DNA of 64,000 nucleotides, taken from positions 357,023 to 421,022 of the forward strand of contig JXTC01000230.1 in assembly GCA_002914845.1 (NCBI GenBank). Reading direction: 5' to 3'. Below the pieces are notes generated by a model, which had not been told where the DNA came from, did not search any database, and was given only the letters and a program-made list of their open reading frames with translations. Shown here one piece after another: positions 46,811 through 58,515 of the stretch. The stretch comes from Trema orientale. Lineage: Eukaryota > Streptophyta > Magnoliopsida > Rosales > Cannabaceae. Within the stretch, counting starts at the first letter, position 1. The number at the start of each line of letters is the position of its first letter. A program made the translations under genes and the position numbers.

Positions 46811-49800
46811 TATCTCAACCTGCTAGTTACACTGATATGCACCTAGAAATTCCAGAACTTAGGGGTGACAACTATAAGGTATAGAAGGAAAGGATTCTCC
46901 TTCATTTGGGGTGGATGGACATAGATTATGCTATAAGGAAAGAAGAACCACCTGTAGTAATTGAAAATAGCACTCCTGCTGAAGTTGCGCTATATGAGCG
47001 ATAAGAGATACAATCGGCTCAGTGTAATGTTCATAAAGACAAAAATTACTGCTAGTATTAGGGATTCTGTCGAACAGTATGATAAAGTCCGAGACTTGCT
47101 GAAAGCAATTGACGAACAGTTTGTCACTTCAGAAAAGGCCTTGGCAAGCACCTTAATTATGAAATTCTCTTCTCTCTGTCTCACAACCGTTAAGAGTGTG
47201 AGTGACTACATCATGCAAATGCGGGACATTACGGCTCAACTGAAGAAACTAGAAGTAGATATGTCAGAGTCCTTCCTAGTGCACTTTATTCTGAACACCC
47301 TTCCTCAACAATACAGGCCTTTTAAGATCTCTTATAATACACATAAAGATGTCCATAAATGAATTGATGACCATGTGTGTTCAAGAAGAGGAGAGGCTTG
47401 TTATGGAATTAGGTGAAAGTGCAATGTTGGCTACAGTCTGCGGGAAGAACAAAGTTGATAAAGCCGAAAAATCTCAAACTTCCACTTCTAAGGCCAATCA
47501 GAAGGGGAAAAGTAAAATACCACCTCAAACTGATATTAAGAAGGAAAATAAGTGTTTCTTCTGCAAAAAAAAAGGGACACATAAAGAAAGATTGTGCAAA
47601 ATTTAAGAAGTGGCTTGAGAAGAAAGGTAATCTATCTTCATTTGTTTGTTATGAATCTAATATGGCTAATATTAATATTAATACCTGGTGGATTGATTCT
47701 GGTTCTACAATCCATATTGCAAACTCTTTGCAGGGTATGCAAAACCTAAGGAAACCAGTGGGAAGTGAGTTGTGCATCTTATCAGGCAACAAGATGGGCT
47801 CACATGTGGAGGCAATAGAAACATACACCCTTATCTTAAACAGTGGCTTTGTTTTAGTTTTGGAAAAAACTTTTTATATACCAAGTTTCTCACGAAACTT
47901 GATTTCTGTTTCTAGACTTGTTCCATTGGGTTTTTCTTTTACCTTTAAAGACAATAAGTTTAGTTTATTTAATAAATCAAATTATGTTGGAAATGGTATT
48001 TTATCTGATGGTCTATATTATATTCACTTACAAAATGAAGCCACTAATAGTTCTTTGCATGTTCACACTGGCACATGAGGACTCTTCTATTTTATGGCAT
48101 CGGAGATTAGGTCATATCTCCATAGATAGGATTAAGAGATTAGTAAATGATGGAGTACTGAGTATTCTAGATTATACTGATTTCGAGATTTGTGTAGACT
48201 GTATTAAGGGTAAGCAAACAAACAAGTCTAAGAAGAATGCCAATAGGAGTTCGAACATATTAGAAATCATACATACAGACATATGCTGTCCAGATGCAGA
48301 TATGCCTGGTCAGAAATATTTCGTCACTTTTATCGATGATTACTCACGATACATGTATATGTACTTGCTTCATAACAAGCATGAAGCATTGGATGCCTTC
48401 AAAGTCTTTCAGGCTGAAGTTGAGAACCAATGCAAGAAGCAAATACAAATAGTGAGATTAGATAGAGGTGGTGAATATTATAGTAGGTACACTGAGAATG
48501 GACAGGCACCAGGTCCTTTTGCTAAGTTTCTTCAAGAACACGGGATTGTAGCCCAGCACACTTTATTCGGTTCTGCAGATCAGAATGGTATTGCCGAAAG
48601 AAGGAACCGAACACTCATGGACATGGTGCAGAGTATGCTTAGCAATTCCAATCTTCCTAAATTTTTGTGGACTGAAGCACTAAAGACGGTTGCGTATATA
48701 TTAAACCGTGTTCCAACTATCCCAAAGACACCTTTTGAATTGTGGAAAGGTTGGAAACGGAGTTTGCGACATATGCGTGTTTGGGGTTGTCCGTCTGAAG
48801 CGAGGATATATAACCTAAAAGAAAAGAAATTAGACCCAAGGACATATGCGTGTTTGGAGTTTCTTCATTGGCTATGCTGAAATGTCTAAGGGTTATAGGT
48901 TTTACTGTCCATCTTGCTCTACTAGGATTATGGAATCAAGAAACGCAAAGTTTCTTGAAAATAACATGATCAGTAGGAGGGATCGGTTCAGGGATTTAAT
49001 TTCTGCTCGTGATCATGCAGAAACTCAACCTTCCACATCATCAAAAAGATTAGTGATAGTTCATAGTACACTGCAAGTTCAAATTGGTGTTGAACAACCA
49101 GTCGCTGAAATTCCACAAATTGCTGAAAACCTTCCAGTGGATTAACAAGTTCAGGAATTACCTCAAGATCCTGAAAAAATAGCTGAACCACAAGCTCCTC
49201 AGGGAGAAAGTGTTCCAACTTTAAAGCGATCTACTCGAGAAAGGAGGTCGGCAATTCTTAGTGATTACATATTGTATCTACAAGAATCTGACATTAGAGC
49301 TGAAAATGATCCTGAAACATTTTCACAAGCCATGAGTTACAAAGAATCTAATTTGTGGCATGATGCCATGAAAGATGAAATGAATTCCATAAAGAGCAAC
49401 AGAGTCTGGGATCTTATAGAGTTGCCTAATGGGACAAAGGCCATTGGCTGTAAATGGGTCTTTAAGACTAAAAGAGACTCATTAGGCAATATTGAAAGAT
49501 ATAAAGCGAGACTTCTTGCTAAGAGGTTCACACAGAAGGAAGAAATCGATTACACAGAGACTTTTTCTCCTGTATCTAAGAAAGATTCTCTTCGTATAAT
49601 TTTGGCATTAGTTGCACATTTCGACCTTGAGTTGCAACAATTGGATGTGAAAACAGCATTTCTTAACAGTAATCTAGAAGAGGAGGTGTACATGAAACAA
49701 CCTGAAGGTTTCTCTTCTAGTGAATGTGAGCATTTGGTTTGCAAGCTTAAGAAATCCATATACGGATTAAAATAAGCCTCCCGTCAATGGTATTTCAAAT

Positions 49801-50861
49801 TCCATGGAGTAATTTCTTCATTTGGTTTTATTGAAAACCCCATGGATCAATGTATATACCAGAAGGTCAGTGGGAGTAAAATTTATTTTCTTGTTTTATA
49901 TGTGGATGATATTTTACTTGCAAGTAATGATAAGGGTATGCTACACGAGGTAAAACAATTCCTCTCTAAAAACTTTGATATGAACGATATGGGTGAGGCA
50001 TCTTATGTCATTGGCATAAAGATCCATAGAGATAGATCTCGTGGTGTTTTAGGTCTATCACAGGAAACCTATATCAACAAAGTTTTGGAGAGATTTCAGA
50101 TGAAGGATTGTTCACTAAGTGTTGCTCCCATTGTGAAAGGCGATAAGTTCAGTTTGAACTAATGCCTGAAGAATGAGTTAGAGAGGGAATCTATGAAAGA
50201 TATTCCATATGCTTCTGTAGTTGGAAGCCTTATGTATGTTCAGGTCTGTACAAGACCTGACATTGCATATGCTGTTGGGATGTTAGGGCGATATCAAAGT
50301 AACTCAGGTATGGACCATTGGAGAGCTGCAAAGAAAGTCATGAGGTATCTCTAAGGGACTAAAATCTACATTCTTATATATAGACAGATGAACAACTTGT
50401 ATGTGGTTGGCTATTCTGACGCAGACTTTGCTGGCTGTGTTGATTCTCGCAAATCAACATCCGGGTACATTTTCATTATAGCCGGTGGAGCTGTTTTATG
50501 GAGAAGTGTCAAACAGACTTTGATTACCACTTCTACTATGGAAGCCGAGTTTGTCTCTTGTTTTGAGGCTACTTCACAAGGTGTATGGCTTAAGAGTTTC
50601 ATTTCTGGGCTTAGAGTTATGGATTCTATTTCTAGATCATTAAAGATTTTCTGCGACAACTCAGCTGCCGTATTCTTGGCTAAGAATAATAAGAGTGGAA
50701 GTCGAAGTAAGCATATCGACATTAAGTACTTAGCCATTAGAGAACATGTTAAAGAAAAGAAAGTGGTCATTGAGCATATTAACACTGAGTTGATTATTGC
50801 TGATCCTTTGACTAAGGGTATGCCACCGTTGAAATTCAAGGATCATGTAGAGAGAATGTGA
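46811..50861 (+). pseudogene. Copia gag-pol remnant (gag, PR, IN, RT, RNase H)
   Basis: Gag runs from about 46811 to 47600 and ends in a zinc knuckle whose frame is broken at an A-run near 47565-47575. Pre-integrase ([15 protein letters not shown]) and integrase core ([28 protein letters not shown]) follow to about 48880. Reverse transcriptase covers about 49330-50160, with WVFKTKRDSLGNIERYKARL, DVKTAFLNS and the catalytic YVDDILLASND. RNase H is about 50388-50861 with YSDADFAGCVDSRKSTSG. Visible breaks include a stop at 46879 in gag, frame changes near 47000, 47355 and 48060, and stops near 49143, 49773, 50160 and 50352. It is non-autonomous. Confidence 0.9.
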
Positions 50862-51145
50862 CTTGTTTCCTCTTTATAGTTGTATATATACATTCAGTTT
50901 ATTAACGAAACTTTTATGCATTCAGTTGTTTTCTCATTTACATGTGCACTTTACTTGAGAAAATACGTTTTATTCTGGACCTAGAATAAACATAGGGTTT
51001 ATTCATTAAGTTTTGTTACCACATTAAGAACTTAGGAAGCAAAATATATTGTAATACATAGTTGATAATACTCGCATTTATGGGGACCTATCACTATGAT
51101 TCATGTATTTTGTTACTTAAGAGTTTTTGGGTCAATGTTTGCACC

Positions 51146-51156
51146 AAGTGGGAGAA
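51146..51156 (+). other. Polypurine tract of the copia element
   Basis: AAGTGGGAGAA directly precedes the 3' LTR, matching the usual plant copia plus-strand primer. Confidence 0.85.
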
Positions 51157-51492
51157 TGTAACGTTTTAATGTTACAAAAATAATGGTGCAACAGTAAGCA
51201 CCAGTAAATGGCTTTAGATGGCCATTGATGCTCGGAAGTGGTAACCGGTTTCGGTTACGAAACTAAATTTAAAGGTTCTTGATGGGAGAACCTCTATAAA
51301 TATGAATTTGGGTCCTCTCACTGCTCAAGGATTTACATACATACACCATTAATCACAGTGAACAAGTGTGAGAAATAGTGTGAATGATTTTCTGCAATTT
51401 TTCTCAATTTCAATGGCTGGAGATTAGTTGGGTTTACTGTTTATATGTTTCAATCAATTATAAACATGTTTTAGATAATTGTTTTACTTACA
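51157..51492 (+). repeat. 3' LTR of the copia element
   Basis: 336 bp, TGTAACG...CTTACA, the same length as the 5' LTR and differing at about 15 positions. Confidence 0.9.
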
Positions 51493-51497
51493 TATAT

Positions 51498-53020
51498 ATT
51501 ATTTAATGCTATTTCTCTCACTATCTTTTTATTATGGAAAGATGTATAAGATGAATTTTAATTAGATAAAACAATATCAATAGATAGATTAAAAAAAATA
51601 CCTACTAGATTGGTGCCACATATATAAACAAAAACAAAAAAAGTGTAATATAATAGTTTTTACTCAAACTTGATATATGTGTTGTATTAGTGAGCGGAAT
51701 AGGGCGACATATGATAGTTTTTGCGCGGTTATATGGTCAAAGACCTAAAGCAACGTATTTTCTATTTGCAAAATTCTCAACTGCATTACAAAAGAAACTA
51801 AATATGAAGACATATTATATCAACAATACTAATTTGCCCATAACAAAATTTTAACTAATAATATTTCATATTTCATCTAATAAGTCTTTGTATAAGAAAG
51901 TTCCATTGATTATATCAAGAGATCCTCATGGTCCATCCTACAATAAAGTTAATTATTAAAACATCATAATAAATACAACTTCATAAATAAAATCCAACAA
52001 ATGAAACACAAAATTAAAACGTTGAGAATTATAAAATCGTAAATGTCAATTCTCTTCCAAAGTAAGAAGCAAGTTTGCAAAATAAAGAAATTATATTCAA
52101 AAAAATTAAAATAAAAACAATAAGAATTGACAACAACAAAGATTTACTATTAAATGAATAATGATTTATCTTATATAGTTTGAAGTTGTACTACATTAAG
52201 ACTAGCATGACGAGGTCAAGAAGGAAGAGGAGCCATAGAAGATGTGTTAGTCTCTATAAACAGTATTACATTAGTAAATTTCTATTATAAAAATTGCAAA
52301 TAATATTTAAAGATGCATTAGTAATGTAATTCATGTGTAGGAATAGGTTTTTATTCTTTTTTTCTCCTTTTTTTTTTCTTTTTCGTGCAGAACAATTTGA
52401 AATCGCCACAAGAAAATGAAAACTATAACTGACCGTTTTTTTAGGCGGCTTCCTCCGTACCACTCACTTATAGTGATTTCATTTTTTAGCAACTTTTTGC
52501 GAGCGATCTTCAACGGATCGAGCATATTGTTTTTTTTTTTTTTAACCCTTAGTCTATTCTGTGTGAATTCTTAAATCATCCTTTTTTTTTTTTTGTTTAA
52601 AAAAAGAATTTGATATCTGGTTGGTTGAGCCTAGTGTACAGATATTTGCCTGGCTTAACTTTGCTCATTGTCTGCAAGTGATATACTACGTACATTAGTC
52701 ATCTATACCAACTAGACACTCGATGGGTTTAGTTCCCTGGTCAATTGAGATTTTTCTTGACGGAGTTCAGAGTTGCCAAGGTCATGTCCTGGCAAATGGT
52801 TGGCTAACCCTGGTCACCCTCGCCTAAAAGAAAAATTTACAGGATAATTTTTTTCATATATAGAAGGTTCAATAGAAATAAAAATATTTATTCGTCAATT
52901 TGAAGCTTGTATAATTGTATACATTAAATGGGGTAGGTCGATTGAGGTGACAAGGGTAATTTAGGGCTTCTGCGCACCATGTCAGAAAAAAAAAAGCTTA
53001 AAAAGATGAGGAAAAAAAAA
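51498..53020. other. Intergenic DNA, no gene seen
   Basis: The first 100 bases continue the older repeat in which the copia element sits (compare 1875-2030). The rest is AT-rich with T-runs near 52368, 52530 and 52580. Short minus-strand frames at 52266-52525 are low complexity. Nothing else was recognised. Confidence 0.5.
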
Positions 53021-53024
53021 AGGG

Positions 53025-53450
53025 AAAATTACATTCCGTACAACTCTTTAAAAAACTAATACAAAAAATATAACATTCTTAAAATAATTATTTTTCTGTA
53101 CAATATTTAGTGGTATTTTTATAAATATTTTAGTTAGTGGAAACTAAAATGCTAGTTTAGTTATAAGAAATCAATTTGGTTATTTGGTTATTAGAAACCA
53201 ATTTAGTTTTTTGTAACTAATAATCAGATCTTAAAGAAATCAATTGGAAAACCGGAAACTAGAAAACAAATGTTATAAAAAATTAGAGAAAAATATTATT
53301 TGATACTAATTTGATTTGGTGGAAACCAAAAATTAAATTAGTTTTCGGTTTCTATTGACCAAAATATCTAGAGAAATGTCACTGACCGTCCTAGAGGAAA
53401 ATAATTATTTGAGGAGGTCGTATTTTTGGTATTAGTTTCAAAAGAAAAGA
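53025..53450. mobile_element. Inverted-repeat MITE, about 420 bp
   Basis: About 53050-53108 ('aactaatacaaaaaatataac', 'aaaataattatttttctg') is matched in reverse complement by about 53385-53445 ('ggaaaataattatttgagg', 'tttttggtattagttt'). Between them are AT-rich direct-repeat-like blocks ('aaaccaatttagttttt', 'gaaatcaatttgg'). No target duplication was defined. It lies about 180 bp upstream of the coiled-coil gene start, so it is in or near its promoter. Confidence 0.5.
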
Positions 53451-53630
53451 GGTTTAAGACTAAGAGGGCTTTTCCTTTGTAAGGTCCGCTGGGTTTACTT
53501 ATAAGTTATTCTGAATACCAAAAAAACCCCTTCCGATCTGAATGCCACGAGTTCCAAGGCTGAGTAAGAAGAGGCTGAGTGTGTAGGAGGAGACTGAAAT
53601 TTGTTTGAGCTAGAAAGAAAATAGAAAGCG

Positions 53631-55041
53631 ATGAGAGGAGTGGGAGGACCGCTTCTCTGCATAGGCGACCTGCTAAGCGACGTCGGAGAATCAAATCCAG
53701 ACGCTTCCCAGCCAACGGATCTCCATCTTCCCTCTTCTTCTTCTTCTCCTTCTTCCATCTCCGCCTCGCACAGCATTGACCTCACCAAACTCTTCGAGGT
53801 TCTCTCCTCCATTACTTAATTGTTTTGCTTTGGACCAAATGGATGTATGAGAATGATTACCAACTTTTTATTTTTTTATTTTTCTTTATTTTTTGTTTAC
53901 AAATTCAATTACAGCTTATGGATTGGCCTAAGCCTGTACATTTTTTGCATAACGTAAATATCTTTCTTAATGTGGTGATTATGGATACCTGTTGCTTTGA
54001 TTGAGAATGGCTTTAGAAGAAATTATTATTATTAATTTAATTATTTTATTTCAGGAAAACTACAAGAACCTGAATGAGGCACTTGCCGGGTCAGACCATT
54101 CCTGGACTGCTCTAACTTTAAAGGTAAGGTGATCAATCATAATGCGTTCGAATTTCGATTGTACGAATTCCACATAGATGGGTTCGGTTTCGATTTTGTA
54201 ATCTCGATTTTCTTTTTTTTTTTTTTTTTTTTTTTAAATATTAAATTAGTTGATAATTGGAAGTGAAAACCTGTTACAAATGCAATTGTTTGTATAATGA
54301 AAAGTGAGAATAATAAAAAAAAATTAGAGAAGAAGTAGGTTCATGTGAGGGAAACTTAACCTCCAAATAATAATTTGTTCGCAATTCGAGGTTTCAACAC
54401 CTCCCAATACAGACACAAGGTATGACTTAATAATCCAAAGACGAGAGGCATTTTATTCATTCAATCTTTGGTGTTAAAATACATTAATTAGGCACTAAAC
54501 CATAAGAAGCACATACACTACTTGCTCCATCACTCCACCTATCTCGTAAACTAATGGAAGGTTGAAAGGAATAGAACAACCTATGACCATGTATTCCACC
54601 TGGTATCAGTTTAATACGTAGAAAGCTTATAGACTAACTAATTGACTAATTGAAAATGAAAGTAAAATTACAAAAGTAGCAGTAATTAGTTAAAATAATT
54701 ATGCTAACCATCGACCGTTACAAAACCTGTGTGTATTTTGAAATTTCTGTGAACGTCTTAGGGTCTAACTTTTTGACATTGTTTTCTCTGACATCCTCAA
54801 AAATGGCTGAAACTCTAGGTAAGGTGTATTTGATTGTTCTTTTTTGGTTTCCCAGTTATGCAGTGCTCTGGATACAGCAAACAGGTTGGCCCAGTCCACC
54901 AACTCAAATGTTAGATTACTGTCTGAGAAGGTTGCAGAGCTTGAGGAAGTTGTCAAGAAGGGGGATTCCGTTGTAGCAGCAGTCAGAGGTGTTGTTTCCT
55001 CTCTTAGCGAAAATGAAAGAACAACGGCAAGAACTCAATAA
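53631..55041 (+). CDS. Small coiled-coil protein of unknown function, 3 exons
   Basis: Exons 53631-53798, 54055-54123 and 54856-55041 with GT..AG borders and phases that join, giving 140 residues. The N-terminus has MRGVGGPLLCIGDLLSDVG and then a Ser-rich stretch (about 34-48). Residues about 55-79 include LFEENYKNLNEALAGSD, and the last 60 residues form a coiled coil (LCSALDTANRLAQSTNSNV, LLSEKVAELEEVVKKGD). I do not recognise a named family; it looks like a small scaffold or adaptor subunit. Near the end the +1 frame reads MKEQRQELNNSNDPTQSGSK and reaches a good donor (AAG|gtcagt at 55075), so the true C-terminus may be longer or a frameshift may be present. No further exon was identified. 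Confidence 0.68.
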
Positions 55042-57744
55042 TTCAAATGATCCTACTCAATCCGGGAGCAAGGTCAGTAAAGTCAGATTTTCGGGCTTTC
55101 TAACATTGTTCGCTTAAGTAGTATACAACTTTGTTACAAAAGAAGAATGACTATGGGGACAAAAATTGAAGTACTTGTTTCTTTTGTATTTTTTCTGGAA
55201 CTGTACCTTTTTCTTTAGGTGTATTTTAAGTTTATAACGTACTAGACAACTTAGTCTAAAAGCTTTTCGCTGCTATTAGTTGACAAAAGAAAAGTGGCTT
55301 TTACTCAAAAAATGATTGGGGATATACTAGTCATAGACATTGGCTCAGTTACCTCTAGACAGTCTTTGGCAGCCCGTGCTATTTTTCATTTGTCAATAAC
55401 TGTGAATTTGAGCTACGATTATAACCTTATTCTACCCCATTTTATTTGTCAATAATTGTAAATTTGATCAAATATTATAACCTATCTATCATTTTTTAAT
55501 AAATTACAACATTGCTATTGGTGGAAAATCATCGGTCATTTTCCCTTGGGTGGAAAATGACCAAACTGCTCCTATTATGTGGCGCCTATGGCAGCCCATT
55601 GACGGAATATTTTCAACTCTTTGCTCCAAACGAGCCATTAGAAGCTAATTTTTGTTTGCACAGCTAATCTTACTGGAAACATGAAATGACATGTGAGTAA
55701 GCAAAGTTAACAGATGATCCTGAAGTCTTATTGGTAGGAGCCTGATTAATAGAAGTTAATTAGAGGATTAAGCTTATACTATATGGAGATTAAAGGGACA
55801 ATTAGAAAGATTCCCTACAGCTAGCCCATTGATTACTATTTTTTATTTAAAAATGTAATAGAATTAAGTCCATAACATTCGAATTTATTAATGTAGCTTT
55901 GTAAAAAGAGATTCCTCTTTTATGTTAAGTCGTTTGTATGAATGTAATAATGAAGGAATGTTTTCTATTAAGCTGTGTTTTAGATTCTGTTCTTGCTTAT
56001 TCAAAGGATGCTCCATAGTAGCTCGAGGAGAGAAGAAGCAAATTTATAGAGAGAAAGAGATAGCAGTTCAGCCATGCAAGGAATAAAGAACAAGGATTAA
56101 AGTGATTATTTTTTATTTCAAATCTCCTTTATAGCCTTTATATAGTGTAAGGATAATCCTGTAATTATTTTCTCGTAATCAAGTTAGAGTCAATAGGACA
56201 CCCTTCCGTCCTAATAAGCGATCACTTGAATCAGAAGTCACATGCTAATTATGTCATGCTCCGCGAATCGTCACGTGTGTCTTAAATGGTTCATCTTGGG
56301 GGCCACACTTTTAAAACAAATTTTCAGCCCATATGGGCTGCTATTTACTTCATTTTGCCATTCAAGACAATCACCAAGATGCCCCTTGCAAAAATTTTCG
56401 AACTCTTCTTAACCGTTGGTTCAACGAACACCGACCTCAATCATTGTAGCCTTTTACACCTCTCTAACTCCTTCGTAAATGTTCTTTTAAGGGTCTAGCT
56501 CCATCCAGGATTCATTCAAAATCAAGTGTAATGTTTAATTCCTTCCCCACCTCCCCCTCCCCGCCCTTTTTTTTTTTTTTAAATTAAAAAAAGAATCCTT
56601 AAAAAGATTTAACCAAGAAATAACTAAAAAGATAACATATTTGGTGGGATTCCAAAGATTGGTGGACCTCTTGTAGCTCTAATGTTTAGACAAAGGAAGG
56701 TTAAACTTCTGAAAAAAGGAGGAAAAGAGAATCTAGATTTTGGAAATTGAAGGGAGAAACCGAGATTTTTCCCCCTTTTTTTTGGAGAGAGATTGCACAC
56801 AAATTTTTTGGTTTAGAAATTAGAAGTTGTTGTGTCAGTTGGTGAACAAAAATTGGCGCATCTTTTATTTATATTTGTAAATATAATGTAGTTTCATGAA
56901 GTTATGCAATATTAACGAAGATACTGAGGTCTCTTAATTGGCTAGCATGACTATGTTAAAGAAAATGCTGTCTTTCAAAAAATGTTAAAGAAAATGCTGG
57001 GTTGTACTTCGTTGTGTAGATGAGTTTATGTTGGGTTATTTGTAGAAAATGCTCTGATTTTCAGAGATCAGATGGGATCCATTGGAGGTAGGAAGAGGAA
57101 ATTTTTATGGAATAGGCTATTTTGGCTATTTCTGGGGCTGTTTGGGGTGAAAGAAATCAACTAATTTTTTTTGAAGAAACAGTGTCTTTGGAGGAGGAGA
57201 TATGGGAAGGAGTCGAACTTTGGGTGGCTTTTGGTTGAAAATTGCAAGGAGTTTAAAACTTTGGCTTTTTCAGATTTATTGTGGATCTGGGGCTGATAGG
57301 ATATGTTGGATTGTTCTAACCAAGTATTTTTAGGTGTCGGGGATTATGTTATGATATCCCAATTTGGTGGGGAAGTCTCATTCCCATTTTTGTAAGTTTT
57401 AATTTTATACGTATTAACAAAGATGTTTCTTAGTAGAAAAATGAGTTTAGTTGTTAATGTGATAGCAACATTTTATGATAGACTATTTATAAACTCAACA
57501 ATTCATACGGGTGACTAAAGAAATTAAGTTATTTTAGTCATGCCAAATGAACAGTGCAGCTAGTAATTGCAACATAACATGGTTGAGTTGCTGAGTTGCC
57601 TATAATGTTTTTGATTTAGTTTTCATGGTTTGCTGAAAACACAACTAATCTTGCTTCATAATTTTTATAAGCATGCAATCTTTTTGGAGCATAATAATTG
57701 TTTATCTTGCTCCAATAAGGAATTTAGAATTCACCGTGAGAGAG
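55042..57744. other. Intergenic DNA with short repeats, no gene seen
   Basis: May include the 3' end of the coiled-coil gene. Seen within it are a direct repeat of 'atttgtcaataactgtga' type at about 55388 and 55446, a hairpin at 55534-55562 described separately, and a minus-strand TATA-like 'ctatataaagg' near 56130-56145 inside sequence that could be a decayed LTR (about 56010-56520, no termini found). No coding region was supported. Confidence 0.45.
55534..55562. repeat. Perfect 11-bp hairpin
   Basis: GGTCATTTTCC and GGAAAATGACC separated by 7 bases. A partial repeat of the stem ('ggtggaaaatcatc') precedes it. It could be the tip of a decayed inverted-repeat element. No T-run makes a terminator unlikely, and this is plant nuclear DNA. 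Confidence 0.6.
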
Positions 57745-57800
57745 AGGTCGAGTGGTCAAACCCATAGTTTGTTCCTATAAGGTGTGGACTTCGATTTCTC
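57745..57800 (+). mobile_element. Possible tRNA-derived SINE head, decayed
   Basis: 'ggtcgagtggtcaaacc' resembles an RNA polymerase III A box, and 'gacttcgatttctc', about 35 bases downstream, resembles a degenerate B box (GGTTCGANTCC). The spacing fits a tRNA-like head, but no cloverleaf closes, so it is not a tRNA gene. The 3' end and tail of the element were not defined. Confidence 0.3.
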
Positions 57801-58484
57801 ATGGGAACCTATCTAGCAATATGCTAGAGTTTCCTACCTCCCAAAGATTTTACGATTTAGCAAGAGAATCCAGTTTCGAAGTCAAGTGTGCAAATGCGAG
57901 TTTGGGGGGATTTATGAGAATATCAAGAAATGGAGAGTTCAACTTGTGTATAAAAGTATGTAATATAGTCGAAGTGCTTGGTGTTTTTCTTTTCTACTGA
58001 AGCTATATAGCATGCTAGAACCACAACCTGTTTTGCTACAGTTGTATGTTGGCTCCTGCATTATGTAGAGTGTGCAAACTATCTATTGTGACTTGGAGTG
58101 GGTGTGGGTTGAGTTGGTTTAGTTTCAAGCCATAACCTAGCCTAATTTGACAAGTTTTTGAAACATTCTGACTCACCTAACTAAACCCTGTATTTCCAAT
58201 TCCAATCAGTCAACCTAGGCGATAGCTTGGTGAGAGAACTATAGATGTTTAACAAATGGGTCCCACACTATATTTAGGACCATGTATATTATGTATATAA
58301 AGTGCTAAGGCATTAATTCACATTCAATGGATTCTTTAGTTTATCTAGTATTCCATTCTCTTCAATGTTTCCTTGCCCAAATTTTTTGAAATTTGGAATC
58401 ATTTGTTAACTCATATATTCTTTACTTATTGAAGGTAATCCTTTCCTTTTTCACGCCCAAAAGAAAAAAAAAAAAAAAAAGAAG

Positions 58485-58515
<31 letters not shown>

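Larger units (their letters stand above)
44601..51492 (+). mobile_element. Ty1/copia LTR retrotransposon (6892 bp), full-length but degenerate
   Basis: Two 336-bp LTRs in direct orientation, a 5-bp target duplication TATAT (44596-44600 and 51493-51497), an initiator-Met-tRNA primer site just inside the 5' LTR, a polypurine tract before the 3' LTR, and domains in the copia order gag, protease, integrase, reverse transcriptase, RNase H. The reading frame is broken at several places, so it cannot move by itself. The leader between primer site and gag is unusually long (about 1.85 kb). Confidence 0.92.

Noticed and set aside
44601..51492. Endogenous plant pararetrovirus
   Set aside because: LTRs, target duplication, tRNA-Met primer site and integrase before reverse transcriptase are diagnostic of a Ty1/copia retrotransposon.
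53495..53812. 105-residue minus-strand open frame rich in Glu and Ser
   Set aside because: It is antisense to exon 1 of the coiled-coil gene. The plus strand has correct splice borders and phase with two further exons.
57745..57800. tRNA gene
   Set aside because: A- and B-box-like sequences exist but the arms do not pair into a cloverleaf; a decayed SINE head is a better reading.
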